From contig CAZJBM010000036.1 in the NCBI GenBank assembly GCA_964544595.1, positions 1 through 20,478 on the forward strand: a DNA stretch of 20,478 bases. The letters run 5' to 3'. A program made the translations under genes and the position numbers. The stretch's first letter is position 1. Every line of letters begins with the position of its first letter. The notes below the pieces were generated by a model. The model saw only the letters and a list, made by a program, of their open reading frames with translations, had not been told where the DNA came from and did not search any database. Positions 1 through 5,549 of this stretch are shown here, piece after piece. The DNA comes from JAGBWK01 sp964544595 (lineage in GTDB: Bacteria; Bacteroidota; Bacteroidia; Bacteroidales; Muribaculaceae).

Positions 1-18
1 AAAAATATGGGGCTAGTC

Positions 19-37
19 AGTGCGAAGATTTTGCACT
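19..37 (-). terminator. weak hairpin downstream of comF, possible terminator
   Basis: Just past the comF stop on the minus strand there is a 5-bp stem (AGTGC/GCACT) with a 9-base loop. A run of T follows only about 14 bases later (the A run at 1-5 on the plus strand). The stem is short and the T run distant, so this is a weak candidate. Whether the operon continues beyond position 1 cannot be seen. Confidence 0.25.
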
Positions 38-49
38 TCGATTTGGATT

Positions 50-754
50 CTACATGAGTCCGAGCGAAAGCACGCTGATTTTGGCTCCGGGGGCATTGCG
101 GAGTATGGTCTGAGCTGTCGCGAGAAGCGTGGCTCCGGTCGTGATCACGTCGTCGACAAGCAGTATATGCTTGCCTGCGATCTCGCCGGGGCGCGCGACA
201 GACATCGTTCCGGCCACGTTGGCCTGGCGCTGGAGCGCGTTTTTGCGCGTCTGGGTCGAGTGGCGCGCGGCGCGGAGGTTGTCGGCGATAGGCAGGCGCG
301 CTATTTCGGATATGCCGCGGCATATCATCTCGGCCTGATTGTATCCGCGGCGGAATTTTTTCCACCAGTGGAGCGGCACCGGCTGGAGAGCGTCGATGCC
401 GTCGAAGAAGCCCGCCCGCGCAAGCTCGGCGGCAAACATACGCCCGAGAGCGGCGTCGATGTTGGGGCGGTCGCTGTATTTCGCAGCCTGTATAAGCCGG
501 GCGTAGGGGTTGTCGCGGAAGTAGTAGAAAAATGAGGCGGTGCGCTCTATCGGTATGCCGGGCTGGGCGAGGCGGCGGTGGATTTCGCTCGTCTCGTCGA
601 CGTGGGCGTTGACGCGGGGAATATTGTGGCGGCAGTTGAGGCACAGAAGCTCCTCGCCGTCGATAAGCGGCTCGCCGCACACCTCGCATACGGCGGGGAA
701 CACCATCTCCGCCGCGCCTCTTATCCAACGCCTTATTTCATCTGCTAAACCCAT
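50..754 (-). CDS. comF: ComF family protein (phosphoribosyltransferase-like)
   Basis: The protein has 234 residues, normal for the ComF/GntX family. The N-terminus carries a zinc-ribbon-like pair of CxxC motifs (C23, C26, C38, C41). The C-terminal half is a type I phosphoribosyltransferase fold with the PRPP-binding loop LLVDDVITTGAT at about 198-209, preceded by the family motif RRGYNQ at 135-140. In naturally competent bacteria ComF helps process incoming single-stranded DNA; in Bacteroidetes its role is untested, so no reaction is assigned. It is the last visible gene of a run with recX (41-base gap) and prmC. The start is the ATG at 754, which puts the zinc motif near the N-terminus as usual. 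The family call is firm; the cellular role is not. Confidence 0.9.
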   Translation of the reverse strand: MGLADEIRRWIRGAAEMVFPAVCEVCGEPLIDGEELLCLNCRHNIPRVNAHVDETSEIHRRLAQPGIPIERTASFFYYFRDNPYARLIQAAKYSDRPNIDAALGRMFAAELARAGFFDGIDALQPVPLHWWKKFRRGYNQAEMICRGISEIARLPIADNLRAARHSTQTRKNALQRQANVAGTMSVARPGEIAGKHILLVDDVITTGATLLATAQTILRNAPGAKISVLSLGLM

Positions 755-795
755 CGGCCACTATGGAGTAAATCGTTATTGTCGGGCGCGCCCGC

Positions 796-1281
796 TCAGG
801 AGTCTCTCGCCGCCTTGATAATTTCGCGGAGCTGACGGCTGACGAGCTCCGGCTCGAACCCGCGCGAAACCCCGAAGCGATACACTTTGGTGCGCCCCTC
901 AAACGTGTCGCTGTCGGCAGTGCGGGCCAGTTTCAGCTCCAATATGTGACGAAGCTTATCCTCGTAAACTTCCTGGTCGATTTCCGACAAAGCCTCGTCG
1001 ATAACATCCCGGTCGATGCGCTTGGCCATTAGCGCCAGGCGTATTTTGTAGCGTCCGTGCCCGGCAAACCTGTATTTGTCGCTGACGAATGAGCGGGCAA
1101 AGCGTGCGTCGTCGACGAAGCGGTTGGTGCGGAGGCTTTTGATTATGCGCTCGCGATCGGTGTCGGATATGCCCCAGATGACGAGCTTGCGGCGCAACTC
1201 ATATTCGCAATGCTCGCCTCGCGCGCAGAGCGTTTCGAGGCGGAGAAGCGCGTTCTCGGGTGTGATAGGTTTGCGCTGCAT
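796..1281 (-). CDS. recX: RecX family regulatory protein
   Basis: This 161-residue protein has the repeated three-helix layout of RecX. Diagnostic stretches are CEYELRRKL near 26-34, then the RFVDDARFARSFV segment around 54-66, then KIRLAL and the second and third helical repeats. In other bacteria RecX binds RecA filaments and limits recombinase activity. recA is not in the window, so this regulator is unlinked from its partner here. It lies 7 bases after prmC and 41 bases before comF on the same strand, so the three are probably co-transcribed. Length and motifs are normal. No regulatory site is seen in the short gaps. Confidence 0.9.
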   Translation of the reverse strand: MQRKPITPENALLRLETLCARGEHCEYELRRKLVIWGISDTDRERIIKSLRTNRFVDDARFARSFVSDKYRFAGHGRYKIRLALMAKRIDRDVIDEALSEIDQEVYEDKLRHILELKLARTADSDTFEGRTKVYRFGVSRGFEPELVSRQLREIIKAARDS

Positions 1282-1288
1282 AGAAGGG

Positions 1289-2173
1289 CTAACGGCGGTT
1301 AAGGGTGGCTATCGCAAATCGGTCGCGCCCCTGATAGTCCTTGACTATCTCAACCGGGTCGAAATCGGCGGCAGAGAGGGCAGAGCGGATTTGGTCTTTG
1401 CACATCGGGTTGATTTCAAGATATATATTCCCCTTGTCGGCGAGATGCTTCGAGGCGAAACTGATAATGGGCGAATAGAAGCGCAGCGGCTCGGCGTCGG
1501 GGACGAACAATGCGGTCGAAGGCTCATGCTCAAGCACGTTTATGTCCATGCTCTCGGCTTCCTTCATAAGTATGTATGGGGGATTGCTGACGACGATGTC
1601 AAATTCGCCGAGCTTATTCATGCCCGCAGGATCGAGCATGTCGACCTGAAGGAAGCTGACTTTGGCTTTGAGGTTTTTCGCGTTTTCCTGGGCGACATTC
1701 AGCGCGTCGGCCGAGATGTCGATTGCAGTCACTCGCGAAAACGGGAGGTTGCGGGCGAGAGCGATGGCGATGCACCCCGAGCCGGTGCCGATGTCCAGCA
1801 CGCGGAGGTCGCGCGAGTCGCCTTGACGCTCCTCGATGATGTCGACGAGTTGGGCTGTTTCAGGGCGGGGAATGAGCGTGGCGGGCGTCACCTTTAGATC
1901 CATGCCGTAGAAGTGCGCGGAAGAAAAGATGTATTGGATAGGCTCGCCGGCTATGACGCGCTTAAACGTGTCTTCAAGCTCGCCGATAATGAAGTCAGAG
2001 ACCTCCTCGTCGCGGCGAATGGCGATTTGCACGCCCGACCATCCCTTGAGTTGCTCCAGCGCGAAATAGATCATTTGAGTGGCCTCGCGCTCCCCATATT
2101 TCGGTGCGAGCCCATGGCGTAGGCCGGCAATCACGTCGCCCAAGCGATGAGAATTGTATTTGAAAATATCCAT
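1289..2173 (-). CDS. prmC: Peptide chain release factor N5-glutamine methyltransferase PrmC
   Basis: PrmC (HemK) methylates the glutamine of the GGQ motif of release factors RF1 and RF2, using S-adenosylmethionine. The SAM-binding motif I, DIGTGSGC, is at about 127-134 and the substrate-binding signature NPPY at 197-200. The N-terminal helical domain is present, and PRPET (about 102-106) is typical of the family. The start is taken as the ATG at 2173, giving 294 residues. The frame stays open to a GTG at 2248, but the extra 25 residues have no family counterpart. It is the first gene of the prmC-recX-comF run and diverges from the tRNA-Pro gene, so its promoter should lie in 2180-2300; no clear promoter match was found there on the minus strand. 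Confidence 0.93.
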   Translation of the reverse strand: MDIFKYNSHRLGDVIAGLRHGLAPKYGEREATQMIYFALEQLKGWSGVQIAIRRDEEVSDFIIGELEDTFKRVIAGEPIQYIFSSAHFYGMDLKVTPATLIPRPETAQLVDIIEERQGDSRDLRVLDIGTGSGCIAIALARNLPFSRVTAIDISADALNVAQENAKNLKAKVSFLQVDMLDPAGMNKLGEFDIVVSNPPYILMKEAESMDINVLEHEPSTALFVPDAEPLRFYSPIISFASKHLADKGNIYLEINPMCKDQIRSALSAADFDPVEIVKDYQGRDRFAIATLNRR

Positions 2174-2275
2174 ATAAAGTCTTGTGGCGTTAAGGTTTTT
2201 AAGCCGTTGGATGTCGCCTCGATAGGGGGCGGCAACGGTTTGCCGCACGTAAAATTACGAAAAAATATGGATAAT

Positions 2276-2306
2276 TTTGTCATTACGAAAATAAATTGTA
2301 ACTTCG
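2276..2306 (+). promoter_or_regulatory. promoter of tRNA-Pro
   Basis: TTTG at 2276-2279, a 19-base spacer, then TAACTTCG at 2299-2306. This fits the Bacteroidetes -33/-7 promoter (TTTG, about 19, TAnnTTTG) with one mismatch in the -7 box. Transcription should start near 2312, about 30 bases before the mature tRNA. Confidence 0.7.
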
Positions 2307-2340
2307 CGGCAGTCAAACCGCCCGCAGGCGGCAGCGACGG

Positions 2341-2414
2341 CGGGGCGTAGCGCAGTCCGGTAGCGCACCTGGTTTGGGACCAGGTGGTCGCAGGTTCGAA
2401 TCCTGTCACCCCGA
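2341..2414 (+). tRNA. tRNA-Pro (anticodon TGG)
   Basis: A complete 74-base cloverleaf without an encoded CCA, as usual in Bacteroidetes. The anticodon stem CCTGG/CCAGG encloses the loop TTTGGGA with anticodon TGG at 2375-2377. The T arm has TTCGAAT in the loop and the D arm has GCGC/GCGC. The identity also fits the bacterial tRNA-Pro pattern (C1-G72 pair, A73). One oddity is that acceptor pair 6-67 is C opposite A, a mismatch. The gene has its own promoter and terminator, and lies between prmC and the A+T-rich islet. Confidence 0.95.
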
Positions 2415-2421
2415 CTTAATC

Positions 2422-2461
2422 GATTGGAAGTCAGTTTTATATTGATTTCCAATCTTTTTTT
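2422..2461 (+). terminator. intrinsic terminator after tRNA-Pro
   Basis: The stem GATTGGAAGTCA (2422-2433) pairs with TGATTTCCAATC (2443-2454), 12 bp including one G-U, with a 9-base loop, followed by seven Ts (2455-2461). It begins 8 bases after the tRNA ends. Confidence 0.85.
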
Positions 2462-2514
2462 GTGGCTGATTGCGGCGACATTTATTTAATATATTCTCCT
2501 ATTGAGATAAATTG

Positions 2515-3048
2515 TCAGGGAATAAGGTTAACTCTGGTAGGGGGAACACCCTCCATTTTGTAGAAGACGATGATACGTGATAAATCGAAAGTCCTTTCGT
2601 ACTGAAAAGTCTTGCTTCGACCGCCGAGGTAAGCGAAGTAAGGAATTTTTTCTTTAAAAATTCTCGGTAGATTCGATGTGTCAGGCACGAATAATAGGCT
2701 TACTTTCTTGCCGAAAGCTAATACATCAAAAAAGACTTCAATGGACTGTCTTAATTCAATTTCGTCGCCGGGACGAAGTAACCTGATAGTCTCCACATTT
2801 CTGCGACCAGATGTGTATATGTCGAACACTTCGGCCGAGTAACCCTCGTATTGGGCGACAAGCCTTTCCATGGCCCTGACGTTCTCGCGGTCCCTTTCGG
2901 TGGGGGGCTCTGGCGGCGGGTTAGTAATAATCTCTATCATCTCCTCCGTAGACATTCTGGGCGTTTTGGGTCTTGTCTTATACATGTAGACGATGAACAC
3001 GACGATAAGGAGGACGAGGACTGGAAAAGGCATTGGAGCATAATACAT
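2515..3048 (-). CDS. Hypothetical membrane-anchored protein
   Basis: This 177-residue protein is not recognised. A single hydrophobic segment at about residues 7-25 (FPVLVLLIVVFIVYMYK) is followed by a basic stretch, which suggests an N-in anchor with the remainder outside the membrane or facing the cytoplasm. A proline-rich linker (about 45-54, NPPPEPPTER) leads to a C-terminal domain of about 120 residues with mixed alpha/beta character. There is no lipobox. A promoter match (3088-3118) lies 40 bases upstream, so it is probably transcribed alone, after the terminator closing hicB. It sits in the A+T-richer islet. Codon use looks natural and the single good start at 3048 supports a real gene, but no function can be given. 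Confidence 0.7.
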   Translation of the reverse strand: MYYAPMPFPVLVLLIVVFIVYMYKTRPKTPRMSTEEMIEIITNPPPEPPTERDRENVRAMERLVAQYEGYSAEVFDIYTSGRRNVETIRLLRPGDEIELRQSIEVFFDVLAFGKKVSLLFVPDTSNLPRIFKEKIPYFAYLGGRSKTFQYERTFDLSRIIVFYKMEGVPPTRVNLIP

Positions 3049-3087
3049 GGCTATATACGATTTTAAGGGAGATTGAACGTGTTATTG

Positions 3088-3118
3088 CAAATATAATAAA
3101 AGATAGCGACACCTGCAA
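3088..3118 (-). promoter_or_regulatory. promoter of the 2515-3048 gene
   Basis: Reading on the minus strand: TTGC at 3118-3115, a 19-base spacer, then TATATTTG at 3095-3088. The -7 box is a full match to TAnnTTTG and the spacing is canonical; the -33 box is a variant. The start codon follows about 40 bases downstream. Confidence 0.6.
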
Positions 3119-3159
3119 TGAACAATCGTGCAAATCTTTCACAAAATAGCGACAAAAAT

Positions 3160-3190
3160 GCCCCCGTCGTGATGGACGAGGGCGGAGCCA
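3160..3190 (-). terminator. terminator after hicB, copy 1 of a repeated hairpin
   Basis: On the minus strand the hairpin GCCCTCGTC - CATCAC - GACGGGGGC (9 bp including one U-G) is followed by ATTTTTG. It is preceded by TGGCTCC, a segment shared with a second copy at 4002-4032. It lies 27 bases past the hicB stop. The stem is fully paired only when read as minus-strand RNA (the plus strand would have a C-A mismatch), so it works as a terminator for hicB. Confidence 0.75.
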
Positions 3191-3216
3191 CTCTTAAAAT
3201 GAAATGGATCGCTAAA

Positions 3217-3615
3217 TCAAACAAGACGAAGGGCGGCCAGTTCTGAGCCGAGGCGGTGGATGCCTGCCTCAATCTTTTCAAGCTGTTTGTCGGATAACCG
3301 AGCTTTTCCGGAGCGATATTGACGCATAAGGCTGTCGTTGATTCCGAGGTAACGTCCGAGGGCGCTGACGTTGAGCATCGAATAATACTCAAATAGAGAA
3401 GAGATGTCGAAGCGAAATTCGGGTTCTTTATTAAGAAATTCGGGGATTTCATCGCCAATCACTTTGTATGTCTGAAGAACTTCATCAATAGAGTTGAAGA
3501 AGTCCTCCCTGGCTTCCTTTACGGTGTTGCCAGTGCCGATAATCTGCACCTTTTCGCCGGAGGTGTTATAGGCGATGTAAGTGCCGTCAGATTGTTTCTC
3601 AATACTTACATTCAT
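3217..3615 (-). CDS. hicB: HicB-like antitoxin (HicAB toxin-antitoxin family)
   Basis: This 132-residue protein has the two-part layout of HicB antitoxins. The N-terminal half (about 1-50) is a partial RNase H-like fold containing YIAYNTSGE and the helix AREDFFNSIDEVL. The C-terminal helix-turn-helix is at about 80-125 (ALGRYLGINDSLMRQYRSGK). HicB neutralises the HicA mRNA interferase and represses the operon through its DNA-binding half. The gene overlaps the upstream hicA remnant by an ATGA junction, the usual sign of translational coupling. Because hicA is frameshifted, this may be an orphan antitoxin that still regulates the promoter or protects against related toxins. A dedicated terminator follows. 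Confidence 0.8.
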   Translation of the reverse strand: MNVSIEKQSDGTYIAYNTSGEKVQIIGTGNTVKEAREDFFNSIDEVLQTYKVIGDEIPEFLNKEPEFRFDISSLFEYYSMLNVSALGRYLGINDSLMRQYRSGKARLSDKQLEKIEAGIHRLGSELAALRLV

Positions 3616-3784
3616 GTCGAGTGGATGTTTTGGGTTAATAGTCCTTTTAGAAGAGAGGTCGTGAAGTATCGTTCGACTATCAGAAACTTGCCGTAGCTGT
3701 AGAAGTTATGTTTATTACTGTAGGCGTACAATTGGTAGGGAAGCCCTTTTGGGTAACGATCTTAATTAGTTCGTTATATTTCAT
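3612..3784 (-). pseudogene. hicA: frameshifted hicA toxin remnant
   Basis: The stretch begins with ATG at 3784 and reads MKYNELIKIVTQKGF, a typical HicA N-terminus. In that frame it stops after 34 codons. Shifting the frame by one base at the TTCCC near codon 15 gives an open continuation of about 42 codons. This includes NKHNFYSYGKFLIV and LLKGLLTQNI, which follow the order of HicA features: conserved histidine region, beta-strands, then the KG-L-L near the C-terminus. It ends in a TGA that overlaps the hicB ATG as ATGA. The total of about 57 codons equals a normal HicA length. Restoring one base would rebuild the gene. Either it is a genuine pseudogene or the assembly has a one-base error at the C run. 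Similarity past the shift is modest, with other hallmark residues changed, which favours decay. Confidence 0.6.
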
Positions 3785-3790
3785 TTGTCT

Positions 3791-3840
3791 CGTATGATTT
3801 AGCATACGCAAATGTATAACAATTACGTTATATTTTCAAA
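3791..3840 (-). promoter_or_regulatory. hicAB promoter with two palindromic operator candidates
   Basis: On the minus strand: TTTG at 3840-3837, a 20-base spacer, then TACATTTG at 3816-3809. Two inverted repeats with identical 6-6-6 architecture overlap it. TATAAC-6-GTTATA (3815-3832) lies between the two promoter boxes. CGTATG-6-CATACG (3791-3808) covers the start of transcription. Their centres are 24 bases apart. This is the layout expected for autorepression by the HicB helix-turn-helix; binding by HicB is an inference. Confidence 0.6.
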
Positions 3841-3963
3841 TAATTTTGCGTAAAAATAACGAAAACGTGATGCTTTTTTATCGCCTATACGGTCGATTAC
3901 AACAAAGCAGCAGGAAAGGCACGAGTTAATAGCATTGACTATTTCCTATGCGGTTGTGAAAGG

Positions 3964-3991
3964 CTTTCGCTCCATCACTTTCGCTCCATCA
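3964..3991. repeat. tandem 14-bp repeat, two copies
   Basis: CTTTCGCTCCATCA occurs twice without a gap (3964-3977 and 3978-3991), just beyond the copy-2 terminator. The gene-free stretch 3841-4126 otherwise holds only that terminator hairpin and A+T-rich sequence with no open frame worth calling. Confidence 0.8.
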
Positions 3992-4001
3992 TAAGAAATA
4001 A

Positions 4002-4032
4002 GCCCTCGCCGTGATGGGCGAGGGCGGAGCCA
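4002..4032 (-). terminator. terminator after the DUF3298 gene, copy 2 of the repeated hairpin
   Basis: On the minus strand: TGGCTCC, then the perfect 9-bp hairpin GCCCTCGCC - CATCAC - GGCGAGGGC, followed by TTATTTCTT. It matches copy 1 (3160-3190) closely. The differences keep pairing (U-A in copy 1 against C-G here; U-G against U-A). It lies about 95 bases after the stop at 4127. Confidence 0.65.
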
Positions 4033-4126
4033 GACCATAAAATAGGGTGTCAAACTAAACAAGTGATACTGGCCTATTTCGTTAAGGAAAGCACGGACTC
4101 TTTGCAACTTCGACTATGGAACAAAA

Positions 4127-5341
4127 TTAACGCTTTAGAATGAAGTTGGTGTCGAAGGGTTGGGTGAAATGAAGCACTCCGTCGGCTGTGCTGCCTTTGT
4201 CAGAGGTTTGATAAGTGAATACAATCCCTTGCGGTGTAAAAGCCGGGCGAGGATAAATCCTATTGTCAATAGTCTCATATAAGATTTGGTCATGTGTATT
4301 GTAGTAATACTCGTCGTTAAGGTCGGCGCTAAGATATAATTCGTCGGTCGAGGAGTGACTAAAATAGTCATTGAGTTGGATTGTTAATTTCTCAACAGCT
4401 TGCTTGAATTCTTCCTCGGTGTAGAAGTCGGCCGCCCCAAGTATGCGTCCCGATTCGTTGTCAAAAGTAAGATAATATTCAGTATCTGCGCCGTGGGCCC
4501 CGCCCATGTAGCTGAAGTTGTAAAATTTCCATGTGCTAAGTTTTGAGTCTTGGCTTTGCCAGACGGGGTAGGCATAAAATTGATAGGAATACCAACTTCC
4601 GATAGCTGGACCTTCATAATCGGCTTCGGGCTTAAATTCCTTATCGTAAAGGTTGCGGAATATAGAATAGTAGTATTCCATCATCTGATCCACAGTGCTG
4701 TTCTGCATTTCTTTCACGGGCACCAATAGTTTTTGGGAATTATCATCGCCGCTGCTATTGAAATATAAAGAAATATCGTTGCTAATCACTTTGCTTATGA
4801 AGTTCTCAATATGCAGAGCCTTCTCATCGGGTAGCGCAACATTAATTTGAAAATCAGTGATTTCGGAGCTGTCGGATAAGGCATAGTGACGTGAAAGCCT
4901 ATATGTTTTGCACCCGGGCAGTGCGTCGCGGTATCTGAGATCCAACACCTTGGGCAGAGAATGCAGTATATCGATTTTCACGGTGTCGACTCCTATCACC
5001 GCCCGACAATCAGCCCCATTTGTTAGCAACCTGAAATTAGGTCCAACAATCATCATTGAGTCTTTAGGCTCATCATTGACAAATCGGACCAAATAATACT
5101 CTTCCTTTGCGGTTATGTCATCATTATATTTGCCATCTTCAATAGATAAATGGATGTCGGTGAACACTTTGACGTTGCCGTTTACGGCAAATGGCTCTCC
5201 AAGAGGTTGAAAGGTTTCGGAGTCAAATTCGGTCATCTGTACCTCTTTTTTAGAAGAATTGTCGAAAGCGTTGTGGGCCCAAGTAATGAGGGCAACCGAT
5301 ATAATTGACAGTACTAATGTGGCGGTTTTTAAACTTTTCAT
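4127..5341 (-). CDS. DUF3298 domain-containing exported protein
   Basis: This is a 404-residue protein from the ATG at 5341. Residues 5-22 are hydrophobic after two lysines and look like an uncleaved anchor or signal peptide; no lipobox cysteine follows. The C-terminal third has the DUF3298/RsiV-like pattern: YMGGAHGADTEYY around 278-290, then a strand and acidic turn (FDNESGRILGAADFY), a helix (EEEFKQAVEKL), and the closing FTPQGIVFTY. Such domains occur in cell-envelope proteins of Bacteroidetes and in the RsiV lysozyme-sensing anti-sigma factor of Bacillus; the role here is unknown. The frame extends to 5470, but a promoter match at 5440-5470 lies inside that extension, which supports the later start (5341, or ATG 5353). 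It is a single gene closed by the hairpin at 4002-4032. Confidence 0.75.
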   Translation of the reverse strand: MKSLKTATLVLSIISVALITWAHNAFDNSSKKEVQMTEFDSETFQPLGEPFAVNGNVKVFTDIHLSIEDGKYNDDITAKEEYYLVRFVNDEPKDSMMIVGPNFRLLTNGADCRAVIGVDTVKIDILHSLPKVLDLRYRDALPGCKTYRLSRHYALSDSSEITDFQINVALPDEKALHIENFISKVISNDISLYFNSSGDDNSQKLLVPVKEMQNSTVDQMMEYYYSIFRNLYDKEFKPEADYEGPAIGSWYSYQFYAYPVWQSQDSKLSTWKFYNFSYMGGAHGADTEYYLTFDNESGRILGAADFYTEEEFKQAVEKLTIQLNDYFSHSSTDELYLSADLNDEYYYNTHDQILYETIDNRIYPRPAFTPQGIVFTYQTSDKGSTADGVLHFTQPFDTNFILKR

Positions 5342-5439
5342 TTTGCGAATCATTATTGAATTAGGAGAAGACTTCCGCAGTTGATATAGGCTGTGCTCAT
5401 GATTATAGGTCTCATTTTGTGCAAAGAGTAAATCTTGGC

Positions 5440-5470
5440 CAAATGTACAACTTTTCCTCGATATAATCAA
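5440..5470 (-). promoter_or_regulatory. promoter of the DUF3298 gene
   Basis: On the minus strand: TTGA at 5470-5467, a 19-base spacer, then TACATTTG at 5447-5440, a full match to the -7 consensus. The predicted leader is about 90 bases long before the ATG at 5341. Confidence 0.65.
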
Positions 5471-5475
5471 TTAAA

Positions 5476-5497
5476 ATCACGCACGATCACGCACGAT
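5476..5497. repeat. tandem 10-bp repeat
   Basis: ATCACGCACG is repeated twice directly (5476-5485, 5486-5495), followed by AT, just upstream of the -33 box of the DUF3298 promoter. It could be a protein-binding direct repeat or a chance duplication. Confidence 0.5.
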
Positions 5498-5549
5498 AAA
5501 GAATATACGAGAAATGCGTAGGTTTATTATTTTTGAGGTTGTAGAAGGG

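Noticed and set aside
1076..1897. 273-codon plus-strand frame
   Set aside because: It is antisense to recX and prmC, both of which have strong motifs.
2131..2452. Minus-strand frames through the tRNA-Pro gene
   Set aside because: They are the antisense of a tRNA and its terminator; they give spurious peptides of the kind often seen from tRNA regions.
3063..3458. 131-codon frame overlapping hicB
   Set aside because: It shares DNA with hicB in another frame, runs through the terminator hairpin and promoter, and has no family features.
5342..5470. N-terminal extension of the DUF3298 protein
   Set aside because: A promoter match lies at 5440-5470, so this part is not translated; the hydrophobic signal segment should be at the N-terminus.
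2400..5500. Integrated element with att sites at tRNA-Pro
   Set aside because: No integrase gene and no second copy of the tRNA 3' end was found within the window, so only a compositional islet is reported.
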